Assembly (NCBI RefSeq): GCF_040744945.1
Contig: NZ_CP160453.1
Coordinates: 6,696,001-6,760,000, forward strand
Length of the DNA: 64,000 nt
Direction of reading: 5' to 3'
From: Saccharothrix sp. HUAS TT1
Lineage (GTDB): Bacteria; Actinomycetota; Actinomycetes; Mycobacteriales; Pseudonocardiaceae
Under the pieces are notes generated by a model. It was not told the origin of the DNA, did not search any database, and was given only the letters and a program-made list of their open reading frames with translations. Position numbers and translations under genes: made by a program. How positions within the stretch are numbered: the first letter of the stretch is position 1; each line of letters opens with the position of its first letter. Positions 38,779 to 46,889 of this stretch are shown piece after piece.

Positions 38779-40155
38779 TCAGTCCCGGATGACGGTCTTG
38801 GTGCGCATCAGGAACTCACCGAGGTAGTTGTCGTGCGGCACGCCGGGGCGGGTCCAGTAGGTGGCGTGGTCCCCGAGGTGGACGTTGCTGATGCTCGGCT
38901 CGTCCACCAGGCGGCCCACCAGCTCCTCGTCGCGGGTGAGCGCCGTGAGCACCAGCGAGCCCCGCAGCGGCGCCACGCCCGCTTCCCGCGTCCACGGCGC
39001 GATCCAGACGCAGGGGAACGCCAGCTCGGTGCCGGTCTGCGGCGCGTCCGGCCGGTCCACCTGGTGCACCGCGGGCCGCAGCGCGGCACTGCCGTCGCCC
39101 AGCTCGTCCACGATCCCGTCGCCGCCCAACCACGCCCGGGAACCCTTGGCCTGGGCCAGCAGGTAGCGCTCGACGGTCCGGGCGGTCTCCAGCGGCTGCA
39201 CCGACAGCACCGCCTTCTCGTCCTGCGGCGGCAGCGTCGGGATGGCGGCCAGGCGCTCGGCCACGGCCTCGGCCAGCGGCGCCGGGTCGCCCTCCACGAA
39301 CACCGCCGTCGCGTTGATGCAGGCGACGCCGCCCTGGTGGCTGATCGAGTCGACGATCGTGTCCAGGTGGTCGCGCCAGTCCACGTCCGCGGTGACCAGG
39401 ATCTTCGACCGGCCCGGCCCCTGCGGCAGCACGTGCGGGCTGCCGGCGTACTTGCGCACGACGTCGTCGCCGCCGTACACCAGCCCGAGGTCGGCGCCCC
39501 GGAGCACTTCGCCCGCCACGTCGTGGTCGGTCGGCAGCAGCACGACCTGGTCGTCCCGGAACCCGGCCAGCCGCAGCGCGGTGACCAGGCGGTGCGGGGT
39601 GAACGGCTCGCGCCGGGACGGCCGCACCGCCACCCGGTAGCCCAGGGCCAGCGCCTCCAGCCACAGCGCGTGCGGCCCGGGGTGGTTGCCGGCCGCGTGC
39701 ACCGCGAAGACGTCGCCGCGCCGCGTCCACACCGCGCTGCCGCCCCGCGTGGCCGGGTCGTGCCAGTCGTCGGCGGCGCCCGCGGGCCTGGCCTGGTAGG
39801 CGCTGTCGCCCGCCTTCCCGGCCGCCTCCACGATGCCCTCGGTGGCGTAGCGGACCACGGAGATCGGCACGCCCGAGACGCGGCTGACGAGGTGCTGGTA
39901 CTCGGCGAAGGTCAGCCCGTCGACCACCTCCTCGGCGAAGATCCGCCCGGCGCGGGCCAGCGCTGTGACCCGCTCCTCGACCGGCGGCGTGTCGGCGGCG
40001 CGCAGTGCGGCCAGCGCCCGGCTGACGTAGATCGCGGGCACCAGGCTCAGCTCGGCCACGGGCGTGCCCGCCAGGTCGTTCACGGTCAGCCGCTTGCGCG
40101 CGCGGTAGGGCCCGGTCGGGCCCAGCGCGTCCAGCTGGATGGGATCGGTGGTCAT
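38779..40155 (-). CDS. LuxC-like acyl-CoA/acyl reductase (aldehyde-forming)
   Basis: 458 residues of the aldehyde-dehydrogenase superfamily. The catalytic cysteine is C279 in HQGGVACINATAVF, the LuxC arrangement, with an NAD-binding fold at 150-260 (VHAAGNHPGPHALWLEAL, then GLVYGGDDVVRKYAG). LuxC and relatives reduce an activated acyl group to the aldehyde with NADPH. It lies 34 bases downstream of the small adenylating enzyme; together they mirror the EhpF/EhpG pair that reduces a phenazine carboxylate, which suggests aryl-acid activation and reduction. Starts at ATG 40155 with GGAGGTAG just upstream. Confidence 0.82.
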   Translation of the reverse strand: MTTDPIQLDALGPTGPYRARKRLTVNDLAGTPVAELSLVPAIYVSRALAALRAADTPPVEERVTALARAGRIFAEEVVDGLTFAEYQHLVSRVSGVPISVVRYATEGIVEAAGKAGDSAYQARPAGAADDWHDPATRGGSAVWTRRGDVFAVHAAGNHPGPHALWLEALALGYRVAVRPSRREPFTPHRLVTALRLAGFRDDQVVLLPTDHDVAGEVLRGADLGLVYGGDDVVRKYAGSPHVLPQGPGRSKILVTADVDWRDHLDTIVDSISHQGGVACINATAVFVEGDPAPLAEAVAERLAAIPTLPPQDEKAVLSVQPLETARTVERYLLAQAKGSRAWLGGDGIVDELGDGSAALRPAVHQVDRPDAPQTGTELAFPCVWIAPWTREAGVAPLRGSLVLTALTRDEELVGRLVDEPSISNVHLGDHATYWTRPGVPHDNYLGEFLMRTKTVIRD

Positions 40156-40189
40156 CGACTACCTCCGGTGGTTGCCCGGTCGGGGCGGG

Positions 40190-41287
40190 TCAGTACACGC
40201 CCTCGATGACGGCCTCGTCGTCGAACTCGCGCACCGGCGCCACGTCCGCCACCGAGTCGCCGACCTGGCCGGGCAGCGGCTCGACGCGGATCGCGGTGTC
40301 GCGTTCGAGGTTCTCCGGCAGCAGCAGGCTCTTGCTGACGTGGTTCATCACGACCTGCCCCCGCGTGCCGTAGGGCACGGTCGCGCCGGTGTCCGGGTCG
40401 ACCACCCGGAACGTCATGTAGGGCGAGAACGGGTCGTAGACGCACGGGTCGTCGTCGGTGAGGCCGGGTCGCTCGCTCGCGTTGCCGAGGATCATCGTGC
40501 TGCCGAAACCGCTGTACAGCACCACGCCCGGGAAGACCTCGGTGCGCATCAGGTGCCGCGTGTCCGGGTCCATCTGCGTGCCGACCCAGTTGATGGCCTT
40601 CACCTTCTCGTTGACCAGCTTGACCAGGTCGTCGCGCCGGGCCACCCGGTCCAGCACCGGCGGGGTGATCATCAGCACGCCGATGTCCTGGGTCTCCAGC
40701 AGGTACCCGATCTGCTCCACGATGTGCTCGGCGTAGGCGCCCGCCTCCTCGGCCCGGCCCGCCGAGATCAGCCGCTTCACCCAGCGCGGGTCGAGGTCGA
40801 TGGCGAACGCGACGCCGCCGCGGTGCGCGGTCTGGTGCGCGATCACCGGGCCGACCATGTGCGGCCCGCTCGGGACGGCGTTGAGCCAGTTGACGCCGTG
40901 CGGCACGCCGTGGCCGTCCAGCTGCGCGCTGCTCCAGGAGATGAGCCGGTCCAGCCAGTCGCGCATCAGCACGACCCGCTTCGGCGCGCCGGTGGTGCCG
41001 CCGCTCTCGTACACGCCGACCACGTCGGGGCGCGGGCCGTAGCCGCGCGGGACCAGGTCCTCGGCCCGGACGTGGCGCAGCTCGTTGGCGACGTTGGGGA
41101 ACAGCTTGAGGTCGTCCACCCCGCGCACGTCGTCGACCGGGGAGAACCCGAGCGACCCGGCGCGGGCGAGCCAGAACGGCGACCCGGTCTCCGGGGAGAA
41201 GTGCCACCGCATCGCGGCTCGCACCAGTTCGTCGGGATCGGGCTGGACGTCGTGCGGCAGGTCTAGCACGGATTCGACGGTGGCCAC
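40190..41287 (-). CDS. LuxE/EhpF-like small adenylate-forming enzyme
   Basis: 365 residues, far shorter than CoA ligases: only the N-terminal adenylation part of the ANL fold is present. The nucleotide-loop motif is GVYESGGTTGAPKRVVL, with LYSGFGSTMILG as the second core motif and PYGTRGQVVMNHVSKSLLLP near the end. LuxE and EhpF enzymes use ATP to make an acyl-adenylate that is handed to a reductase; here the LuxC-like partner is the next gene. GTG 41287 with AAGGAG six bases upstream. It is in an operon with NAT 3 and the IS701-like gene. Substrate unknown; an aryl acid such as 3-hydroxyanthranilate is the best guess. Confidence 0.78.
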   Translation of the reverse strand: MATVESVLDLPHDVQPDPDELVRAAMRWHFSPETGSPFWLARAGSLGFSPVDDVRGVDDLKLFPNVANELRHVRAEDLVPRGYGPRPDVVGVYESGGTTGAPKRVVLMRDWLDRLISWSSAQLDGHGVPHGVNWLNAVPSGPHMVGPVIAHQTAHRGGVAFAIDLDPRWVKRLISAGRAEEAGAYAEHIVEQIGYLLETQDIGVLMITPPVLDRVARRDDLVKLVNEKVKAINWVGTQMDPDTRHLMRTEVFPGVVLYSGFGSTMILGNASERPGLTDDDPCVYDPFSPYMTFRVVDPDTGATVPYGTRGQVVMNHVSKSLLLPENLERDTAIRVEPLPGQVGDSVADVAPVREFDDEAVIEGVY

Positions 41288-41393
41288 GGTTCTCCTTCCG
41301 GGACGGGCGGTCGCGCGACAGCAGCGGCGCCCCACCATCGTCGGGCGGTCGCCGGCGCGCGGTCCAGGTCGGCGGCGGGAGTCTGTCAGCTCG

Positions 41394-42188
41394 TCAGGGC
41401 AGGTGCACGCCCGCGCCGCCCGGTGCGGGCGGTTCCGGCGCGCGGTCCAGCTCGAAGCCGAACCACTTCCGGTACGCGGCAAGCAGTTCCGCCGCGCTCG
41501 TCAAGTCCTCTGTGGACTTCTCGCCGTCGTGCACGACGGTCAGCCGGTTGCCCTTGATGACCACGCGACCGGTGTCGGTGTTCAAGGCGCAGAACACCTC
41601 CTGGAGGAACGGCGACTCGGGTGCGGTGCGGTACCACCACAGGGTCGGCGCCAGGTCCTCGGACGTCACCGGGCGGTCGTCCACCCGGTACAGCGGCCGG
41701 CCGTCGAGCAGCACGTCCACCTCGCCGCCGCCCGCGTCGACCAGCAGGTAGGCGCCGTGCGGGTCCTGCTGCTCCTCCCGCACGTCGAACGCGAGGGGGT
41801 GCAGGCTGTTGCGGCCGAAGCCGGTGTCGACCAGGTACCGCTCGTCCCCCAGCCGGACCCGCACCGCCAGGTGGCACAGCGGCGGGCCGAGCACCCCGTC
41901 GCGGTACACCCGGCCGGGCACCAGGTCGGCGGTGAAGCCGAGCGCTCGCAGCAGCAGGGCGAACGCCGGGTTGGTCTCGTAGCAGCCGCCGCCGCGCCCG
42001 CGGCGCACGATCTTGTCCAGCACCCGCTCGTCGGTGTGGACGTCCTCGCCCAGGTGGTAGCCCAGGTTCTCGAACGGCACCGCCCGGACGTGGCGCTCCT
42101 GCAGGTGGCGCAGGGCCGGGAGGTCGGGGCGCTCCGGCCGCACCGCGCCGATGCGGTCCAGGTACGCCTGCGCCGTGCCGTGGTCCAT
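41394..42188 (-). CDS. nat: Arylamine N-acetyltransferase / amide synthase 3
   Basis: 264 residues. Triad C69 (RGGGCYETN), H106 (PPLCHLAVRV), D121 (LVDTGFGRNS). It is a paralogue of NAT 1 (shared RPERPDLxALRHLQERHV-type N-terminus and GPPLCHLA motif). Its stop is 106 bases before the adenylating-enzyme start, and its ATG 42188 follows the IS701-like gene by 21 bases, so it is part of the same - strand unit. It could acylate an aminophenol or act as an amide synthase on the activated aryl acid. Confidence 0.92.
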   Translation of the reverse strand: MDHGTAQAYLDRIGAVRPERPDLPALRHLQERHVRAVPFENLGYHLGEDVHTDERVLDKIVRRGRGGGCYETNPAFALLLRALGFTADLVPGRVYRDGVLGPPLCHLAVRVRLGDERYLVDTGFGRNSLHPLAFDVREEQQDPHGAYLLVDAGGGEVDVLLDGRPLYRVDDRPVTSEDLAPTLWWYRTAPESPFLQEVFCALNTDTGRVVIKGNRLTVVHDGEKSTEDLTSAAELLAAYRKWFGFELDRAPEPPAPGGAGVHLP

Positions 42189-42209
42189 TCCGGTCCCTCC
42201 ACTCTCCGG

Positions 42210-43376
42210 TCAGGACACGTGCCGCAGCTCGTGCCCGGTCAGGTCGGTGAGCGCGGCCACCGCGTGCGCGGCGGAGGCCAGCGTGGCGTGCCGGTTCCAC
42301 CCGGCGAACGAGCGGCCGGCGAAGTCGCGGATGCCCACCCGCTCGGAGTACCGGGTGAAGTCCCGGTCCACCACGTCCACCAGGCGGGTCAGCGGGGCCA
42401 GCGCGGCGGGCTTGGCGGTCACCAGGTTGGTGAGCCACAGCTGGCCCGGCCACTCGCGGTCGACCCGGCCGACGCCGAGCAGCGCCAGGTCGCCGGGGCC
42501 CGCGGGCTGGGGGCCGTGTGGCAGCGCGACGCGGGCGGTCGCCGCCACCGTCGGCCGCGGCGCGGGCACGAAGGCCCGCCGGTCGCGGACCGCGCTCGCG
42601 ATCCGGTCCGCCGGGTTGGGCTCGTGGCTGTGCCCGGCCAGCCCGGCGTCGGCCGCGAGCAGGTGCTGCCCCGGGCAGATCCGCACCAGGAACGGCGTCC
42701 GGGCGGCGCGCAGCCGGCGGACCATGGCCACCACGTCCACGTCGCGGCCGTCGAAGACGACCGGTCGCACCGGGAAGTCGTTGCGGGCGCCGGTGCCCAG
42801 GTAGACCTCGGTGGCGCAGTCGGTGAACGTCTCCGGCCGCACGTCGTCGGGGATCGCGGCCCGGCGCCGCCGCCGCTCGTCGTCCAGCCACGTGCGCGGC
42901 AGGTACAGCCGCCAGTTCACCGGCACCGCGACCTCGTCGGAGGCCAGCCACACGCCGAACGCCTGCTGCGCGTTGAGGGACTGCCCCTGCTCCAGCCGGA
43001 ACCGCCTGCCCACACCCACCGAGTGGACCCCCGCCTTGGGGATGACGGTCGGCCGCACCACCCACGCCCGCAGCGGCACGACCCGCCGGACGTAGTTCGC
43101 CAGCGCCCGGCGCACGGGGGCGACGTCCCAGGTCGAATCGCTGACGAAGTGGTGCAGGTACTGCTCGGCCGCGGGCCTGCCGACCGCCGCGGCGATGTTC
43201 CTGATCGACTTGCGCCCGTCGGCGGTCAGCAGGCCGCGGACGTACTCCAGGCCCTTGCCCCGCTGGTCCCTCCTGGGCAAGGACGCGAAGAGGGCGGAGC
43301 CCAGCTCCGCCAGGAGTGCTTCACGCGGTCCGGTCCACGTTCCCTCGCGCTGCGCGCCGTTGCGCGGTAACAGCAT
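42210..43376 (-). CDS. IS701-family transposase-like protein
   Basis: 388 residues. Characteristic IS701-type sequence: RGLLTADGRKSIRNIAAAVGRPAAEQYLHHFVSDSTWD (in parts), QAFGVWLASDEVAVPVNWRLYLP, PVVFDGRDV (first acidic residue region of DDE) and GIRDFAGRSFAGWNRHATLASAAHAVA at the C-terminus. No terminal inverted repeats or target duplications were found around it, and it is the first gene of a biosynthetic operon. Copies like this are common in actinobacterial antibiotic clusters, and it may be domesticated or immobile. ATG 43376 has GGAAGGG five bases upstream. The ATG in the longer frame lacks support. Confidence 0.8.
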   Translation of the reverse strand: MLLPRNGAQREGTWTGPREALLAELGSALFASLPRRDQRGKGLEYVRGLLTADGRKSIRNIAAAVGRPAAEQYLHHFVSDSTWDVAPVRRALANYVRRVVPLRAWVVRPTVIPKAGVHSVGVGRRFRLEQGQSLNAQQAFGVWLASDEVAVPVNWRLYLPRTWLDDERRRRRAAIPDDVRPETFTDCATEVYLGTGARNDFPVRPVVFDGRDVDVVAMVRRLRAARTPFLVRICPGQHLLAADAGLAGHSHEPNPADRIASAVRDRRAFVPAPRPTVAATARVALPHGPQPAGPGDLALLGVGRVDREWPGQLWLTNLVTAKPAALAPLTRLVDVVDRDFTRYSERVGIRDFAGRSFAGWNRHATLASAAHAVAALTDLTGHELRHVS

Positions 43377-43505
43377 CTCAACCCTTCCGAAACCCGGTCG
43401 ACTCTTCTGGGTCTCCAAGGTCCCGCGCGGCCGGCGGCACTGCCTAGGTAGGCGGAGCACCACAATCCGGGGGTGGGTGGTGACGCGCCACCACAACGGC
43501 GTCGC

Positions 43506-43527
43506 ACACGTGATCTACATCACAATT
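43506..43527 (-). promoter_or_regulatory. Crp/Fnr-type binding site upstream of the IS701-NAT-LuxE-LuxC operon
   Basis: On the - strand the site reads AATTGTGA-TGTAGA-TCACGTGT, matching TGTGA-N6-TCACA at nine of ten core positions. It lies 130 bases upstream of the ATG of the operon's first gene, after the stop of the quinone-oxidoreductase gene 50 bases further upstream. The 199-base gap 43377-43575 holds no gene. Crp proteins of actinomycetes use this consensus and influence antibiotic genes. Which regulator binds here is unknown. Confidence 0.5.
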
Positions 43528-43575
43528 CGTCACCCGCCGAAGTGGTTTGACGGTGCGTCCCGGCCACCACGATGG

Positions 43576-44550
43576 TCACGGCCGCAGCACCACCCGCCGG
43601 CCGCGCAGCTCGCCGCGTTCCATCCGGGCGTGCGTCCGGGCGGCGGCGCTCAGCGGTAGCTCCTCCACCTCACGCGGGCGCAGCGCGCCGCGCGCGAGCA
43701 GGGCGTTGACGGCCCGCGCCGCCTCGGCCAGCTCGGCCGTGGTCGCGTGCGAGATGACGAAGCCGACGACCGACCGGTCGGCCGTGTAGAGGGCGCCGGC
43801 GGGCAGCACCGGCTCGGTGCGCGCGCCCGCGAGCACCACCACCCGACCCCGGTGCGCCGCCAGGTCCAGGGCCGTGCGCAGGTCGTTGTGGCCGGAGCAG
43901 TCCAGCTGGACGTCCACGCCGTCCGGGCACGCCCGGCGCACCCCGTCCGCGAGCGCCGGGTCCCGGTAGTCGAACACCTCGGCCGCGCCCAGCTCCCGGC
44001 AGCGCTCGGCGTCCCGTGCCGAGGCGGTGGCGATCACCCGGGCGCCCGCGGCCGCGGCCAGCACGACCATCGCGCTGCCGACGTTGCCACCGGCGCCCGC
44101 GACCAGCACGGTGTCGCCGAGGCGGGCGCGGCCGTGCGTGAACAGGCCGAGGTAGGCCGTGACCGCCGGGTGCACGACCGCGACGGCGTCCGCGTCGGGC
44201 ACGCCCTCCGGCAGGTGGTAGAGGCGGTCCGCCGGCACCACGGCCCGCTGCGCGGCGGCGCCCTGCCGACCGCCGTGCCCCAGGCTGTTGCACCACACCC
44301 GGTCGCCGACGGCGAACCCGGCGACGCCCGGACCGCTCGCCACGACCGTGCCCACCAGGTCGCGGCTGATCACGAACGGGAAGTCGACCGGGGTCCGGAA
44401 GGCCCCGGAGCGGACGAAGGTGTCGACCGGGTTCACCGTGGTGGCCGAGACCTCCACCAGCACGTCGGTCGGACCGGGGACGGGGTCGGGCAGCTCGCCG
44501 GAGCGGATCTCCTCCGGCGCGCCCAGTCTGGTGATGAACGCCGCCTGCAT
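43576..44550 (-). CDS. Quinone oxidoreductase-like MDR family protein
   Basis: 324 residues. Medium-chain dehydrogenase/reductase without structural zinc cysteines: N-terminal substrate half (GELPDPVPGPTDVLVEVSATTVNPVDTFVRSG, in parts) and NADPH-binding VLVAGAGGNVGSAMVVLAAAAGARVIATASA. It belongs to the zeta-crystallin/quinone reductase subgroup, which reduces quinones or enones. ATG 44550 chosen by family start; upstream codons in the open frame are noise. It is divergent from the diazo operon, with a palindrome between. Likely role: reduction of a quinoid intermediate or protection against quinones (inference). Confidence 0.85.
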   Translation of the reverse strand: MQAAFITRLGAPEEIRSGELPDPVPGPTDVLVEVSATTVNPVDTFVRSGAFRTPVDFPFVISRDLVGTVVASGPGVAGFAVGDRVWCNSLGHGGRQGAAAQRAVVPADRLYHLPEGVPDADAVAVVHPAVTAYLGLFTHGRARLGDTVLVAGAGGNVGSAMVVLAAAAGARVIATASARDAERCRELGAAEVFDYRDPALADGVRRACPDGVDVQLDCSGHNDLRTALDLAAHRGRVVVLAGARTEPVLPAGALYTADRSVVGFVISHATTAELAEAARAVNALLARGALRPREVEELPLSAAARTHARMERGELRGRRVVLRP

Positions 44551-44605
44551 GGGAACCCATTGTGGCCGCGCGGCTCGCGCCCGCCGACCACGCGCCGCCG
44601 CTTCC

Positions 44606-44629
44606 GTCAGGTCGGCCGCCTGACCTGAC
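44606..44629. promoter_or_regulatory. Palindromic operator between the quinone reductase and the SRPBCC operon
   Basis: GTCAGGTC (44606-44613) and GACCTGAC (44622-44629) are exact inverted repeats with an eight-base spacer, in the 136-base divergent gap. About 20 bases further, TTGACC (44649-44654) and CACGCT (44674-44679) form a candidate promoter, seven bases before the SRPBCC ATG, suggesting a leaderless message. A repressor binding the palindrome could control both directions; none is encoded adjacent. Confidence 0.55.
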
Positions 44630-44686
44630 TTACCCCCGGCCCCGTCGCTTGACCGCCACCTCCGCACCGCTGACACGCTCGTCGCC

Positions 44687-45229
44687 ATGACCAATGCGGG
44701 AACCGAGCGAGCCGTCATCTTCCGAACCGAGGCACGGGAGTTCGTCGCCGCCCCACCGGAGCGGGTCTACGACGTCGTGAGCGACCTGCCGCGCAGCGCC
44801 GAGTGGAGCGTGGAGTGCGTTGGCGGGCAATGGGTCTCAGGCGAACCGCGCACCGTCGGCGCCGTCTTCCGGGGTGAGAACGAGCGCGCCGCGGACGTCG
44901 TCGCGTGGGCGCCGGTCGTGCGCGGCCGGTGGCACACGGAGGCCGAGGTCGTCGCCGCCGAGCGCGGGCGGACGTTCCGCTGGGCCATGCGCACCAGGGC
45001 CGGTGAGCGCCAGGACAGCGTGTGGGGCTTCGACGTGCTGCCCGCCGACGGCGGGAGCGTCCTCGTGCACCACTTCCGGATGGGCGCGCCGACCGAGGGC
45101 ATCCGGCAGATCACCGCCGACATGGACGAGGCCGCGGTGCGGCGCTTCTACGCCGACTGGGGCGCGAAGCTGGAGCGCGACCTGGCCACCACCGCGGCCC
45201 GCGTCAAGGCCGTCATCGAGCGCGGCTGA
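44687..45229 (+). CDS. SRPBCC (START/Bet v1-like) family protein
   Basis: 180 residues. REFVAAPPERVYDVVSDLPRSAEWS is the typical polyketide-cyclase/SRPBCC start, followed by a beta-rich cavity domain with GRTFRWAMRT and a C-terminal helix (EAAVRRFYADWGAKLERDLA). Such proteins bind hydrophobic or aromatic ligands; some are cyclases or aromatases. First gene of the operon that carries the presumed diazotisation genes, 60 bases ahead of the adenylating enzyme. A role as carrier or cyclase of an aromatic intermediate is inference. Confidence 0.75.
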   Translation: MTNAGTERAVIFRTEAREFVAAPPERVYDVVSDLPRSAEWSVECVGGQWVSGEPRTVGAVFRGENERAADVVAWAPVVRGRWHTEAEVVAAERGRTFRWAMRTRAGERQDSVWGFDVLPADGGSVLVHHFRMGAPTEGIRQITADMDEAAVRRFYADWGAKLERDLATTAARVKAVIERG

Positions 45230-45289
45230 CCGGGCGCCGCCCGGGAGGACGCCGACCGCACGTCCCCACCCACTTCGCGAGGTGAGCAG

Positions 45290-46858
45290 ATGTTCCTGCA
45301 ACGATGGGCGAACCGCGGCATCCGGTTGGGCACGCTGTTCGAACGCGCCGCCGCCCGGCACCCCACCAACGTCCTGATCCTCGACCACGACCTGCAGATC
45401 GCGCCGGAACTGGGCAGGCGCGCCACCATCCCCGAGGTCGCCGACCTCGTGGACGACTACGCCGCCCGGCTGCGCGCGGCCGGGGTGCGCCCCGGCGAGC
45501 GGGTGGTGGTGCACAAGTCCGACGGGTTCGACATCATGCTGCTGGCCTGCGCGGCGGCGCGGGCGGGCGCCGTGCCGGTGCTGCTCTCGCCCCAGCTGGA
45601 CGGCGGCACGGTCGCCGAGCTGGTGCGGCGCGTCGGCCACCCGCACCTGGTGACCGACCAGGCCAAGCTGGACCACGACCTGCCGCCGTCGGTCTTCGAC
45701 GAGGCCCGGCAGGTGCTGCTCACCGAGGGCTCGCACGCCGGCGCGGTGGAGCTGCGCTCGCTGGCGGGCGCGCCGCGGGTGGCGCCGACGATCCTGCCGC
45801 CCGGGCGGCCGACGCTCATCACGCACACCTCGGGCACCACCGGGACGCCCAAGCTGGCCGTCCACACCGGACGGACGCTCCAGGCGCGCTACCGGCCGCA
45901 GGCGGCGATCACCAAGCCGCTGCTGCCCGGCCGGGAGACCATCGCGATCCACGTCTCGTTCGTCCACTCGCGACTGGTCACCGCCCTGGCGATCTCGCTG
46001 CTGCGCGGGTGGCCGGTCGTCGTGCTCGCGGACGCCGACCCGGCGCGCACGGCCGACCTGTTCGCCCGCGTGCGCCCCGGCATCCTCGAAGCGCACCCCA
46101 ACTCGCTGATGGACTGGGAGGGGCTGGCCGACGACCCGCGCGGCCCGCTGGCGAACGTGAAGCTGTTCAGCAGCACGTTCGACGCGATCCACCCGCGGAC
46201 CGTGCACCGGCTGCTCGGGGCGTCGGAGCGCCGGCTGCCGGTGTTCGGGCAGCTCTACGGCCAGAGCGAGATCGGGCCCGCGGTGGTGCGCGGCTTCACC
46301 CGCCGCCGCTCGCCCAAGGCCGACGGCCGCTGCGTCGGGATGCCGTTCCCCGGCATGACCGGCGTCCGAGTGGTCGGCCGCGACGGGCGGCGCGCGTCGA
46401 AGGAGGACCCCGGCTTCATCGAGGTCCGCAGCGACGGCCGGATCGCCACCTACCTCGGCGAGCAGGGCCGCTACGACCGGCAGGTCACCGACGGGTGGTG
46501 GCGCATGGGCGACGTCGGCTACCGCACCCGGTGGGGCTGCCTGCACCTGCTGGACCGCGAGGTGGACGTGATCGACGGCTTCGGCAGCACCCTGGCCGCC
46601 GAGGACACCCTGTTCGACCGGTTGCCGGACCTGACCGAGGTGATCATCGTCCCGGCGCCGGACGGCCGGGCGCAACCGGTGGTGTGCACCAAGGACGACA
46701 AGCCACTCGACCAGTGGGCCTGGCGCGCGGCGGTCACCGGGATGCCGGAGATGCGCGAGCCGGTCCAGTGGAAGCTCGCGGACCTGCCGCAGACCGCCAC
46801 CACCAAGGTCAAGCGGTTGGAACTGGCCCGCATCCTGGCCAACGGCGCCGACCGGTGA
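45290..46858 (+). CDS. Adenylate-forming (ANL) enzyme, candidate ATP-dependent diazotase or aryl-CoA ligase
   Basis: 522 residues, full-length ANL fold. The ATP loop is THTSGTTGTPKLAVHTG, the GEQGRYDRQVTDGWWRMGDVGYRTRWG and DREVDVIDGFG stretches correspond to the hinge region, and TTTKVKRLELAR carries the C-terminal catalytic lysine. CreM of the cremeomycin pathway is a member of this superfamily that uses ATP to join nitrite to an aminophenol, making the diazo group. The gene stands in the same operon as the nitrite-forming pair (48.1-51.4 kb), so CreM-type diazotase is the favoured role; an ordinary acyl-CoA ligase is the alternative. ATG 45290 with GAGGTGAG upstream. Confidence 0.65.
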   Translation: MFLQRWANRGIRLGTLFERAAARHPTNVLILDHDLQIAPELGRRATIPEVADLVDDYAARLRAAGVRPGERVVVHKSDGFDIMLLACAAARAGAVPVLLSPQLDGGTVAELVRRVGHPHLVTDQAKLDHDLPPSVFDEARQVLLTEGSHAGAVELRSLAGAPRVAPTILPPGRPTLITHTSGTTGTPKLAVHTGRTLQARYRPQAAITKPLLPGRETIAIHVSFVHSRLVTALAISLLRGWPVVVLADADPARTADLFARVRPGILEAHPNSLMDWEGLADDPRGPLANVKLFSSTFDAIHPRTVHRLLGASERRLPVFGQLYGQSEIGPAVVRGFTRRRSPKADGRCVGMPFPGMTGVRVVGRDGRRASKEDPGFIEVRSDGRIATYLGEQGRYDRQVTDGWWRMGDVGYRTRWGCLHLLDREVDVIDGFGSTLAAEDTLFDRLPDLTEVIIVPAPDGRAQPVVCTKDDKPLDQWAWRAAVTGMPEMREPVQWKLADLPQTATTKVKRLELARILANGADR

Positions 46859-46889
46859 CCCCGGTCGACCACGACGGGCGGAGCAGACC

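Noticed and set aside
42210..43376. Complete IS701 insertion sequence
   Set aside because: No terminal inverted repeats or target-site duplications were found around the gene, so it is listed as a transposase-like gene only.
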